Assembly (NCBI GenBank): GCA_021783515.1
Contig: JAJXTV010000002.1
Location: 1-64,000 of the forward strand
Origin: Nitrospirota bacterium
GTDB taxonomy: Bacteria > Nitrospirota > Thermodesulfovibrionia > Thermodesulfovibrionales > UBA6898
Length of the DNA stretch: 64,000 nucleotides
Direction of reading: 5' to 3'
This document shows positions 25,350 through 33,498 of this stretch, piece after piece; position 1 is the stretch's first letter, and every line of letters starts with the position of its first letter. The position numbers and the translations under genes were made by a program. Under the pieces are notes generated by a model that did no database searches, was not told where the DNA came from, and worked only from the letters and a program-made list of their open reading frames with translations.

Positions 25350-26669
25350 TTAGGAGCTTTCGCCCAAAAGCCACTCGTAAGCCGGCTGGCTTACCATGCC
25401 TTGCCCAAGGTTTATTGGGATTTGATCGAATGTAAGCATCAAGAGTCGTTGCCGTGCGTGTGGGAAATCGGCAGCAGCATCCCTTAACGCTCTCATCTCA
25501 CGTTCCAGCGTCTCACCTGAGCCTGTATCGGCACAAACCTGTATCAACTCCTCTTCCCCGCCATGAAACCTGGCGTGAAAATCAACCTCATAGCCTCCCG
25601 GCGTCCGCACGTAGCCTATCTCTGCCTTACGCCGCTCAAGTTCATGCAGCACAACTGTTTCCAGTGCATGGCCTACATTTGTGCGGCCTGAGCGGTCGAA
25701 TGCGCCAATTAATCCCGTGTCCACGGGATAGACCTTCCGGGGATTAGAGTTGCGACGTCGCTCAGAATCAGTGGCCAAAGTCACAGTGCTTATGAGGAAT
25801 GCGTCCTGAAGATGTCCCATCATTGCATGAAGGGAGTCCTTGGCAACACCAAGCCCTTGCGCTTTCAAATCCAGATTTAAGCGGTGCACACTCAAACTTC
25901 CAGAGGGATTCCTCAGGCACTGCCTCGTTAGCCATCTTAGCGCAGCAACCTGAGTAATACCGTATCGCTCCACAATGTCCCTGAAAAGCACCGTATCCAC
26001 GTAACCCTGCAGGAGATCCACCCGCAGTTCCTCCGGCAACCCTTGCGCCTCGGGAAATCCTCCTACAGCAAGATATTCCAGAAATTTTTTTTCTATAAGA
26101 GAGCGATCAACAGCTGTAAATTCACGTACGTGTCTCTTCGGCTCCGTGTCGCAGTGCCTCAGAAACTCCCTGAAACTAAACGGCCGGATCACTATCTCCA
26201 TTCCCCGGCCACGCAACGAAGTATGTACCTCACGGCTCAGCATCTTTGCGGACGACCCGGATACCACGATCTCCATTTGCTCTGAGTCCAGTACCCGGCG
26301 AACAAATCTCTCCCATCCCTTGACAAGCTGCACTTCATCAAGCAGCCACCGGACCATCTCGCTACCACGCAGTTGAGGATATCGCCGATAATATTCTTCC
26401 AACAATAGGCCGAGCTGTTCCATTGGCAGGTCAGCCAGGCGGTCGTCATCGAAGCTCAGATAGACAACTCGCTCCGGAGGCATGGAGGTGCGCCACTCTG
26501 TCTGCAGCTGCCGCAGAAAGGTTGTCTTTCCGGCTCGCCGCATGCCGATTACAGCGTATACCTTACCGGCAACAGCCGGCAGCGCCGCGTCCCGTCGCGT
26601 TGCCTTTAGATGTGGACCAGCCAGAACAGCCGCATTCAGCTTCTCATTTAAAACATTATGCAATGCCAT
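25350..26669 (-). CDS. AAA ATPase with C-terminal DUF4143
   Basis: Cytoplasmic ATPase of the AAA_14/DUF4143 type, 439 residues. Walker A GMRRAGKTT lies at residues 42-50 and a Walker B-like VRWLLDEVQ follows. The C-terminal DUF4143 region (about 230-430) has VDTVLFRDIVERYG, VYPVDTGLIGAFDRSG and VLHELERRKAEIGYVRTPGGYEVDF. The last motif resembles a PD-(D/E)xK nuclease-like core. Genes of this family are common solitary accessory cargo with unclear function. It is flanked by direct repeats and DUF218 remnants, pointing to insertion between the exosortase and the sugar genes. Confidence 0.88.
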   Translation of the reverse strand: MALHNVLNEKLNAAVLAGPHLKATRRDAALPAVAGKVYAVIGMRRAGKTTFLRQLQTEWRTSMPPERVVYLSFDDDRLADLPMEQLGLLLEEYYRRYPQLRGSEMVRWLLDEVQLVKGWERFVRRVLDSEQMEIVVSGSSAKMLSREVHTSLRGRGMEIVIRPFSFREFLRHCDTEPKRHVREFTAVDRSLIEKKFLEYLAVGGFPEAQGLPEELRVDLLQGYVDTVLFRDIVERYGITQVAALRWLTRQCLRNPSGSLSVHRLNLDLKAQGLGVAKDSLHAMMGHLQDAFLISTVTLATDSERRRNSNPRKVYPVDTGLIGAFDRSGRTNVGHALETVVLHELERRKAEIGYVRTPGGYEVDFHARFHGGEEELIQVCADTGSGETLEREMRALRDAAADFPHARQRLLMLTFDQIPINLGQGMVSQPAYEWLLGESS

Positions 26670-26761
26670 AATGATTTATAGGGTAATAGCAAGGTGTCCT
26701 TTTGTCAAGGACTGTTATTGCACTAACAGGACGCCTGGAGACACCACCTGAGTAAATCGTG

Positions 26762-26885
26762 GTTTATCTGCCATCCTTATCTCTTAAACTGCCGTAAAGA
26801 ATTAACCCCACAGAGCACAGAGTTTTTTCTTTTATTAATGACAACTTAACCGACATTCTGTTTCCTTCTCTGTGTCTTCCGTAAA
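26762..26885. repeat. Palindromic MITE-like repeat, right of the DUF4143 ATPase
   Basis: Holds block B (GTTTATCTGCCAT to TAAAGAATT, 26762-26803) running directly into block A (26791-26870, CCACAGAGCACAGAG to TAACCGACATTCTG). The inverted end CTTCTCTGTGTCTTCCG lies at about 26871-26881. It is in the same orientation as the copy at 25165, so the two form direct repeats around the ATPase gene. Confidence 0.7.
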
Positions 26886-26888
26886 ATG

Positions 26889-27119
26889 TCATAGCTTCCC
26901 GCCATTACCGGCGGCATGCTCATCTAATGCCGGTTTCAACCCCAGCACGCCGTATCTTATCAGATAGTAGAAAAATTTAACACGCTCGACAATGCGGCCC
27001 CACACGCCTATGGAATTCGATTTAGCGGGATATACGGAAAGATCGACCGGCAGGCTGGAAAACACTTTCCTGAAAGTCCAGAGCGCCCGCCGCATGTGAT
27101 AATCGGACGTGACGATAAT
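26889..27119 (-). pseudogene. DUF218/YdcF-like gene, 3' part, cut by a cassette
   Basis: Minus-strand reading MIIVTSDYHMRRALW...LSVYPAKSNSIGVWGRIVERVKFFYYLIRYG matches the C-terminal half of the intact gene at 28296 almost residue for residue. The matching preceding part (ending EHGLKKIII) lies at 27835-27953, beyond an insert of about 715 bases. The intact copy reads straight through this point (GLKKIIIVTSDYHM). So this was one gene, now interrupted. Confidence 0.85.
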
Positions 27120-27834
27120 CAATCTAACGACGACTGTAAACTCGCAATTGATAGGTATTTCTGCGAGCGCAATCAGGCTTTTTTAGAAAATCCAAGGCGT
27201 GCAGGAAAGAAACTTTGGGGGGAGGAAGGAGTTAACCCAATCTTCAAGGAAAGCAACAATTGCAAAGCCCCCAAGTACAGGTAAAATGGTATAATTTTGA
27301 TAGAGAGGAAAACTGCTGCCGACAATCTCAATGTTTTTTGGGATAATCATTTACATGTATTTTTATGACAGCAAGAAGCACAACCTGCCCCACTTCCACG
27401 CATCCTATGGAGAAGGATGACGCCGTTTTTTCAATCGCAGATGGTGAGGTCATCGAAGGGAGTATGCCCAAAAACAAGCAAAAACTGGTTCAGGCGTGGA
27501 TTGAGATTCATCGGGAAGACCTTATGACAGATTGGCGACTTGCGGTAAGCGGGCAAAATCCTATGCCCATAAAACCATTGGAGTGAAACAATGAAAAAAG
27601 TAATAAGCGTTAAACCAATTGAAGAAAAAAAAGTCGAGATTGTTTTTTCAGACGGGGTATGCGGAGTCTTTGATGTAACTCCCTATATCAGGAGTGATTT
27701 TTTCAAGCGACTTGAAGACGAAAAATATTTCAGGCAAGTAGGTTTGTTTTTCAATGGTATCGGCTGGCCGGAGGGGCAAGACCTGGGGCCGGATACGATA
27801 GAGGCTGATCTGCAAATAACGTCTCTCTGCCGCT
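27120..27834 (+). mobile_element. Inserted cassette carrying DUF4160 and DUF2442 genes
   Basis: The segment sits inside a DUF218 gene copy at the codons for III/VTSDYHM. The left host sequence ends GACGATAAT and the right host sequence resumes GATAATAAT, so at least six bases (GATAAT) are duplicated, as at a target site. No transposase, terminal inverted repeats or integrase signature was seen. Its cargo is a frameshifted DUF4160 gene and a DUF2442 gene, a pair that often travels together like toxin-antitoxin modules. The mechanism of entry is unknown. Confidence 0.55.
27316..27586 (+). pseudogene. DUF4160 protein, frameshifted
   Basis: Frame 1 from about 27316 reads LPTISMFFGIIIYMYF...KHNLPHFHASYGEG and then stops at 27418. 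Frame 2 continues DDAVFSIADGEVIEGSMPKNKQKLVQAWIEIHREDL to the stop at 27586. Together they form a typical DUF4160 protein of about 90 residues. One extra base near 27413-27416 breaks the frame. The expected initiator (MPTI) is CTG here; the next ATG is five codons on. The ORF-track entry at 27365 covers only the second half. Either a real pseudogene or a sequencing error. Confidence 0.75.
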
Positions 27835-27836
27835 GA
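27591..27836 (+). CDS. DUF2442 domain protein
   Basis: Small protein of 81 residues with the DUF2442 pattern (VKPIEEKKVEIVFSDG, VFDVTPYI, FFKRL.DEKYFRQVGLFFNGIGWPEGQDLGPD). It begins four bases after the DUF4160 stop, the usual order for this pair, which is thought to behave as a toxin-antitoxin-like unit. The stop codon TGA overlaps the right junction of the cassette. The last dozen residues (IEADLQITSLCR) may therefore be altered or truncated compared with relatives. With its partner frameshifted, the pair is probably inactive. Confidence 0.75.
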   Translation: MKKVISVKPIEEKKVEIVFSDGVCGVFDVTPYIRSDFFKRLEDEKYFRQVGLFFNGIGWPEGQDLGPDTIEADLQITSLCR

Positions 27837-27953
27837 TAATAATCTTCTTCAGGCCGTGTTCGAGGGCGTATTGTCTTACTGTCAATGCGTCATGCATCGT
27901 CGAGCTCCCGTGAAGGGGGAGCGTCACTATAGACTTCTGCGGCACACCGAGTT
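27835..27953 (-). pseudogene. DUF218/YdcF-like gene, middle fragment
   Basis: The minus strand reads LGVPQKSIVTLPLHGSSTMHDAL..YALEHGLKKIII, the segment that precedes VTSDYHM in the intact gene. It is the upstream half of the gene copy interrupted by the DUF4160/DUF2442 cassette. Its own 5' portion is missing and abuts a hicB remnant on the opposite strand. Confidence 0.85.
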
Positions 27954-27956
27954 GAG

Positions 27957-28256
27957 GCGGAGCTTTTTCATGGTGAAATTATCGGCATCAAGGATGTCGT
28001 AATGTTCCAGGGGAAGACCGCAAGGGAGCTCAAGAAGGCATTCAGAGAATAAGTGGACGATTATTTAACCTTTTGCAAGGAGCGAGGCGAGACGCCCGAT
28101 AAGCCCTTTACAGGGAAGTTTGTCGTCCGCATTTCGCCTGAGCTGCACAGAAAGGTGTATCTATCCACGAAGCTCTCCAATGCAAGTATCAACGCCTGGC
28201 TGAACGAGAAGCTGGAAATCGCGGTCAATGAAGAGCTGAACAGATGTGGCGCATAG
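27957..28256 (+). pseudogene. HicB-family antitoxin remnant with in-frame stop
   Basis: In one frame the plus strand reads ELFHGEIIGIKDVVMFQGKTARELKKAFRE, then TAA (28050-28052), then VDDYLTFCKERGETPDKPFTGKFVVRISPELHRKVYL..., ending at 28256. This is a HicB-type antitoxin (partial RNase H-like fold plus C-terminal DNA-binding helix region). It lacks its first 15-20 residues and has a nonsense codon where relatives have Ser. A GTG right after the stop could restart a 67-residue C-terminal piece. No hicA toxin was found nearby. Confidence 0.82.
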
Positions 28257-28295
28257 TACGGATCGGCGCCTTTGTGTGAGAGAGCGCCAGAGTAG

Positions 28296-28889
28296 TTATA
28301 TTTTCGGTATGGCCCCGAACAGGCCGTATTTTATCAGATAAAAGAAGAATTTGCCATGCTCGACAATGCGGCCCCATAGGCCGATGGAATTCGATTTCGC
28401 GGGATATACGGAAAGATCGACCGGCAGGCTGGAGAACACTTTCCTGAAAGTCCAGAGCGCCCGCCACATGTGATAATCCGACGTGACGATAATAATTTTT
28501 TTCAGCCCGTGTTCACGGACGTAGCGCTTCACCTCAAGGGCATCATGCATCGTCGAGCTGCCGTGGAACGGGAGCTTCACGATGCGCTCCCGCGGTACGC
28601 CCGACTTTATCAGTTCCTGCTCAGCCCACTCTATCTGATAGAGGTTGCGGCCGTATTTCGCCGACCAACCGCCCAAAACGCCGTCGTTGGTCAGCAGGAC
28701 GAGTGGAGCAAAACCTTTGCGAAACAACTCCGCAGCCGCCGGAGCGCGCTCCTCGTAGTCACCGGCAAGAAGGACGATGGCATCCGCTTTCGATAAAGCT
28801 CGATGTTCCTTCGGGTCGACGAATACATTTTCCGACGTATTCCCGACAATGATCAGGAGAAAAAGTGTAATGATGACAAAACGTCGCAT
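28296..28889 (-). CDS. DUF218 (YdcF/ElyC/SanA-like) protein, complete copy
   Basis: Membrane-anchored protein of 197 residues. One N-terminal hydrophobic segment (FVIITLFLLIIVGNT) is followed by a DUF218 domain: ADAIVLLAGDYEERAPAAAELFRKG, IVKLPFHGSSTMHDALEVKRYV, KIIIVTSDYHMWRALWTFRKVF. Family members are linked to envelope and polysaccharide biology, but the reaction is unsettled. It lies within the exopolysaccharide region. Five partial copies of the same gene lie at 25014, 26889, 27835, 28980 and 34618, making it the probable source or last survivor of repeated duplication. Confidence 0.85.
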   Translation of the reverse strand: MRRFVIITLFLLIIVGNTSENVFVDPKEHRALSKADAIVLLAGDYEERAPAAAELFRKGFAPLVLLTNDGVLGGWSAKYGRNLYQIEWAEQELIKSGVPRERIVKLPFHGSSTMHDALEVKRYVREHGLKKIIIVTSDYHMWRALWTFRKVFSSLPVDLSVYPAKSNSIGLWGRIVEHGKFFFYLIKYGLFGAIPKI

Positions 28890-28979
28890 GATTTCATCGC
28901 TAGAGAAAGGCGCTCATGTCACCACAATGACGGTTAAGTAGTCTTTTGCTTCTGCCGGCCATGGGAGTGCTCTGCCCAT

Positions 28980-29048
28980 CTATTTCCGGTGCCAACCCAA
29001 CGTGCCGTATCCTATCGGATAACAGAGAAATCTGCTATGCTCGACAAG
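28980..29048 (-). pseudogene. DUF218/YdcF-like gene, 3' end remnant
   Basis: Reads LVEHSRFLCYPIGYGTLG on the minus strand, corresponding to IVEHGKFFFYLIKYGLFG in the intact copy 90 bases away. The rest of the 324-base gap between 28890 and 29213 has no recognisable gene. The sequence beyond the remnant's stop also resembles the sequence next to the copy at 26900. Confidence 0.65.
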
Positions 29049-29213
29049 ATAACGTACGATATTTCTGCATAGTTGAGTCATGGCACCCTCGCATCAAGTA
29101 ATGTCGTTTCGACAAAAACACAAAACATGAGAAAACACACGACGGCTTAGACGTTTGACACAACCGACCGGCAATGGAGAGTGTAGAAGAATTACCATGC
29201 CGGGTTGACGCGG

Positions 29214-29969
29214 TTATGCCACCTGTTTCTCAAAAAGGATATGAATCCAGTTCGGATGTGCAGCGCGAAAATGTTTTTGTACATTGTTCAGATTGAACGC
29301 TATCCTCGTCGATATTTTTTGCAGGATGTTACGTTGAGGTGGCTTTAATAGCTTGGCTCCACAATAAACGCAAGGTTCTTCTTGGTCGTAATCTCCATAA
29401 GGATTTCCAGCAAAGTCAAGGAAGAACTCAGACAATGAGTTGGTGCATTCATCGTTTTTTCCAATAAAAGATATCTTCCTTGTGCAGCATAGAGGAAACA
29501 ACCCTTTTAATTTAAGCTCATCAAAACTATTAACGTGTCCCCATGGAGGATTCCTTCTTCCGCATGTATAGCATCTTGTCCGGCCTACTCTGATATCTTG
29601 TTCGAAAGGGACGCCAATCAGTATATATTTTTTTGAAACACGTTGTAGTTCCGAGCATGCTATTTTGAGTTGCTTCGATGGAATATGTTCAAGGACTTCA
29701 GCACAAAAGACCAAGTCAAATTCATCCGCATCGAAATCCAGACTTGTAATATTCCCTTTAATACTTTTAATTCTTGGATGAGAAATGGCTGGTTTTTCTA
29801 AATCAAGTGCTACCACCTGTTCGAATCTCTCCGCTAGCAAAATTGAAAACCAACCATCTCTGGCCCCAATATCTAGAGCTGTATTTATACAATCATCAGG
29901 AATAAGCGTTATTAGGTCCGCAGTCCTTTCTTTCTCAGTGTCACTATTTCGATAATAGGTTAGATCCAT
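29214..29969 (-). CDS. Class I SAM-dependent methyltransferase with zinc-ribbon-like cysteines
   Basis: The 251 residues show a SAM-binding core (motif I ALDIGARDGWFSILLAERF near residues 31-49, then VVALDLE, DLVFCAEVLEHIP). A second half has CYTCGRR and CVYCGAKL pairs that could bind zinc. The ribosome binding site GTGGAG precedes the ATG. It belongs to the lower-GC block of sugar-modification genes and is likely to methylate a sugar or another EPS component. The substrate is not indicated. Confidence 0.78.
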   Translation of the reverse strand: MDLTYYRNSDTEKERTADLITLIPDDCINTALDIGARDGWFSILLAERFEQVVALDLEKPAISHPRIKSIKGNITSLDFDADEFDLVFCAEVLEHIPSKQLKIACSELQRVSKKYILIGVPFEQDIRVGRTRCYTCGRRNPPWGHVNSFDELKLKGLFPLCCTRKISFIGKNDECTNSLSEFFLDFAGNPYGDYDQEEPCVYCGAKLLKPPQRNILQKISTRIAFNLNNVQKHFRAAHPNWIHILFEKQVA

Positions 29970-30246
29970 TCTTTACTCCACTTTTCCACAAGTATAACGC
30001 ACTCTGAGGCCGTGTGGAAGAGGAAATTGGCCTGGGCGGGTGTCTGTCAAATCCTTCAACACTCCCCGCTAAGGACTGTCTTAAGAAACTTTTACTTGAG
30101 GGTTAGTGGACGCGAATACCCTTTTTGGCATAAACACCTGCAACATTGAAATCCTCTCGGTTGCACGAAGAACAATATATACATGAAAACAAAATTCACA
30201 ATGAGATGCGTAACTCTTGGATCCTTAATAGGTTTTAAAGAGATGG

Positions 30247-31290
30247 TCATTGACGTTTTTGAATTTCGGGGCTGGGTGTAAATTTCGCGCAGATGACACT
30301 ACGCCTGGAGCCGCCACGGGTCATGTCTTTAGCCCGCACAAACTGGTTGACTATCTTGAAAAGAGCTTTCTTTAAGAAATTCTTCTGGAATCGAAATATA
30401 ATTTTACGTTCCTCATCTTCGTTCACGAGATTGCCGTTGGCTTTCAGTACCGGGCCGCGGGTCGGCAGCGAAAGCGACAGCTCACATCGCCGCCTAATAG
30501 GATGAAGGGTACTGTATTCCTTGAAAGCGGTGAAACATACTTCAAAACCCATTCTATTCCCCATATACAATAGGGATTTTTCGGAAAACCACCACAGATG
30601 AACGGGCGGGGTTTCTGTTTGCCATAGAACAGAGTCATGGTAAATAGAGCGGTTCGGAGTAGTTACGATAATGTACCCTCCCTTTCGCAACAGCATCTGC
30701 GCGGCCCTGATAAATCCTACCGGGTCAGGCAGATGTTCTATCACTTCAGTCATTATGATAACATCATAACTGCAAGTCGCATGGCTGCTTAACTCGATTA
30801 AGTCTGCGCATAGGTACATGTTACCGTAATTTCTCGACGCCTCTTCAATAGCTTTACGCGAGATATCCATCCCGGTGGCGCGATAGCCGCGTCGGGAAAT
30901 TGCATAGGTCAAATATCCAAGCCCGCACCCCACTTCCAGAATCCTCGCCTCCCGAGGGACATCTTCAAGATGTTTTCCGATTGCCCAGTAAACATCCTCC
31001 GCTGACGCAAGATAAGCGAGCGGATCCGGTTCCGAAAGCACTCTCTTGCTGTATCCGGCATACCTCATGTATCCAGGCAATCTGTGACTGTTGAGGTAGA
31101 TAAATTCATAAAGGCCGTTATCTATCATCGGTGGCATAGCATAGGCTGTGCCGCAGAAATCGCAATGGACGATTTCGAAGATATCGGGTTCCCGATACCC
31201 GGGCTGTTCCCCCGACATTAGCCTTGCTTGGCGGCCGCACATTGCACAATTGATATTTCTCTTTTTGCCCACCTTACCAATACCCTCCAT
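30247..31290 (-). CDS. Class I SAM-dependent methyltransferase with N-terminal zinc ribbon
   Basis: The 347-residue protein starts with a zinc-ribbon pattern (CAMCGRQ ... CDFCG). A methyltransferase core follows (ILEVGCGLGYLTYAISRRGY near residue 120, GMDISRKAIEEA, YDVIIMTEVIEHLPDPVGFI). This layout is common in methyltransferases of polysaccharide loci. The annotated ATG has no clear ribosome binding site. A GTG seven codons in, preceded by GGAGGG, is an alternative start. Gaps of about 275 and 210 bases on either side contain no recognised gene. Confidence 0.8.
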   Translation of the reverse strand: MEGIGKVGKKRNINCAMCGRQARLMSGEQPGYREPDIFEIVHCDFCGTAYAMPPMIDNGLYEFIYLNSHRLPGYMRYAGYSKRVLSEPDPLAYLASAEDVYWAIGKHLEDVPREARILEVGCGLGYLTYAISRRGYRATGMDISRKAIEEASRNYGNMYLCADLIELSSHATCSYDVIIMTEVIEHLPDPVGFIRAAQMLLRKGGYIIVTTPNRSIYHDSVLWQTETPPVHLWWFSEKSLLYMGNRMGFEVCFTAFKEYSTLHPIRRRCELSLSLPTRGPVLKANGNLVNEDEERKIIFRFQKNFLKKALFKIVNQFVRAKDMTRGGSRRSVICAKFTPSPEIQKRQ

Positions 31291-31502
31291 ACTATTATTG
31301 GCAGAATCGACGCAGCTAACGGGTTGTCTTTCTGAGCTGGATCTTAGATTCCACTGTCAGTACAATTCAGCTAAAGGCAATGCCTGCTTTGTGGCTGGCA
31401 AATTGTAGTTTGCCAAATTGCCCCACGTGTTTTATTCAAAACCAGTAATATGGTAATCATGATTTCGCTTTTTCCATTTTATGAGGCGACCTCTTGTACT
31501 GA

Positions 31503-32306
31503 TCACGTATAGGTCTTAGGGGCTACCATTGAATTCGCCCATTCCTTTATTTCAGGCGAATAGTCGCCGCCGTACAGCATCCCGGTTCCCGCACTTTGCC
31601 CGATGAGGCGGGGGCGAATTGTGAACGCAGAGAAGCCGTTTCTCATCAGCGGCATGAACATCCGATTTTCGAAGGACAGCTCTTTGCGGTCATTCACTGT
31701 CAAATGACAATCGATCAGCTTTTTCCGATAATAATCAATACTGCATTTATAAAAGATAGTCTTGATATATCCTGTTCCCCGGTTGCTTATGATTTGCGCG
31801 ATCGGCGTATTGGCGATAATTCGCCATACTGCTTTCTTCCATCCCTTCATGCAGAGATCGAACACTACATCGTCTGATTCTGCCGAAGTCCGGACTTCGT
31901 CGAAGTTTTCGACGAATACAAGTCCTGTTATTTTAAAGAAAGCCTGCTCGCCTTTTAGCAAAGCACTCTTATCTATAACATGCCTCATTATCTCGCCTTC
32001 TCCATAGCCTTTGCCATACAAGGCAACTCTGTTATGATCTCCTTTGAAACAAAGGACCTCAAGCCTCTTGCCATGTTCTTCCGCGAGCCTGATAAGATCG
32101 ACAAAAACGTCTTCAGAACAAGTATTGTCGCACAGGACAATTTTCTTTACGCGCGTTCGAGTTATCCAGCATAGCATGCTGCAGTATAACTGCGAGAGGC
32201 GCACCCCGTGGTCTTTGATCGTAAGGTATGGGTCTATAGACCGAACGGCTGAAGTTACAATAAGCGCTTGTCCGGCTTCTTGTTTGTTCTTTGGTTCCCG
32301 CATCAC
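31503..32306 (-). CDS. Unrecognised protein in the polysaccharide locus, possibly glycosyltransferase-like
   Basis: A 267-residue soluble protein without signal peptide or membrane segment. The N-terminal part (QALIVTSAVRSI..., KIVLCDNT, KGYGEGEIMRHVIDKSALLKGEQAFFKITG) has the feel of a GT-A fold nucleotide-sugar binding region with a conserved KGxGEGE motif. I cannot assign it to a known family. Codon and base use (more AT) match its neighbours, the methyltransferases and acyltransferases. A role in adding a sugar to the EPS repeat unit is a guess from context. Confidence 0.55.
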   Translation of the reverse strand: MMREPKNKQEAGQALIVTSAVRSIDPYLTIKDHGVRLSQLYCSMLCWITRTRVKKIVLCDNTCSEDVFVDLIRLAEEHGKRLEVLCFKGDHNRVALYGKGYGEGEIMRHVIDKSALLKGEQAFFKITGLVFVENFDEVRTSAESDDVVFDLCMKGWKKAVWRIIANTPIAQIISNRGTGYIKTIFYKCSIDYYRKKLIDCHLTVNDRKELSFENRMFMPLMRNGFSAFTIRPRLIGQSAGTGMLYGGDYSPEIKEWANSMVAPKTYT

Positions 32307-32418
32307 TCGCTATCACTCTTCACTTTCTCGAAAAAGGAAAATCCTTTCGAAGGAGAGGCGTGGACTTAACTCCTGTCTGGACCAGATCCCGCGGTGCCAA
32401 CGACTGTTCAGAATCATG

Positions 32419-33390
32419 CTAATGGTTACTTGCCGATATCCTGCCCAGCACATAATTGCCCGCATAATTTGACACCTTGGTGAGCGAATAGGCAAAGATG
32501 AAAGAATAGAGGTAAACGCACGCGATGTTATAGGGGAATTGTATCGGTGCCATCTTTATGATTTCAATTATTTTGACATGTACGATAAATACGGCAAGTG
32601 AAGATAGCGCCATTTCCTGCAGGAAAGGAAGAAATCTGCTGACTCCTTTTGCATTGATCGAGGTGGCGAGCATATAAAACGCAATCACAGTAAGGAAATT
32701 AAGGTAGAAATTTATAAAAATGTATTTCTTATCTATCGATAATATATAGTGGTGCATTCCTTGAGAACATAGAATTATTGATGTCGATACGACAGCTATG
32801 ATCAGGCCGTTCTTCCCGGTGAAAGAGCCGACATTCTTCTTGGTTACGTACATACCAAGCAGGAAACTGATAAAAGCAGTTAAAGAAAAGAAAATATCGC
32901 TGGAAGGCAAGCCGGAGGGAATAACACTCAGCGTCCTTGTCCTATAGATAAACAGCATGAAGGCAAAGACCATCAAGAATACAAGCATATTCCTCGTTCC
33001 CGTCACGGTAAGTTTATTTAGTGGCAAAAACAGAAGATACAGCGCCCACAATACCGGGAAAAAAGAGGTCAATTGGTCAACGTCATGCCACGTCAGTATA
33101 TTGAAGCTCGTATCCGCAAAACCTCGCCAATTACCAAGATTCATTACCCCTATGTACATTAATAATGGAATAACTATTTTGATAATCCTTTTCTTCGCCC
33201 AACTGGAGGCGTTTACCGGTTTTTTCAGAAAGCTTAATGTTAACCCTATCCCCGATATGAAGTAAAATATAGAATCTCCCAAATGTCCCCCGAAGTCTAG
33301 GTGCGGGAATGGATAGAGGTCTCCTAAGTGAGCATTCACTATCAGCAATATTGCTAAAATTCTAAGAAAAACAAGATTCGAGATGATCAT
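32419..33390 (-). CDS. Membrane acyltransferase (acyltransferase 3 family), tandem copy A
   Basis: An integral membrane protein of 323 residues with about ten hydrophobic segments, starting VFLRILAILLIVNAHLGDLYPFP. The early Arg and His-containing segment and the later FYFISGIGLTLSFLKKP fit the OafA/YrhL-type O-acyltransferase family. It likely acetylates or succinylates sugar residues of the exopolysaccharide. It lies 108 bases from a paralogue of identical length at 33499. The final 28 or so codons are almost identical in DNA between the two. Confidence 0.82.
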   Translation of the reverse strand: MIISNLVFLRILAILLIVNAHLGDLYPFPHLDFGGHLGDSIFYFISGIGLTLSFLKKPVNASSWAKKRIIKIVIPLLMYIGVMNLGNWRGFADTSFNILTWHDVDQLTSFFPVLWALYLLFLPLNKLTVTGTRNMLVFLMVFAFMLFIYRTRTLSVIPSGLPSSDIFFSLTAFISFLLGMYVTKKNVGSFTGKNGLIIAVVSTSIILCSQGMHHYILSIDKKYIFINFYLNFLTVIAFYMLATSINAKGVSRFLPFLQEMALSSLAVFIVHVKIIEIIKMAPIQFPYNIACVYLYSFIFAYSLTKVSNYAGNYVLGRISASNH

Positions 33391-33498
33391 AACTTAGATG
33401 TCAGTCTACTGTCTGACCACATTGAGGACGATCTCAAACTCCGCTCCATGTGGGAATGCCAGGCCTTTCAATTGTTCAGTTAGTGTCATTCTTGTCTG

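Noticed and set aside
27096-27284. Plus-strand ORF of 62 residues
   Set aside because: Spans the junction of the DUF218 fragment and the inserted cassette and has no coherent sequence features.
31396-31415. Small hairpin TGGCAAA-TTGTAG-TTTGCCA
   Set aside because: Seven base pairs, AT-rich and without a T-run; common by chance in this AT-richer stretch.
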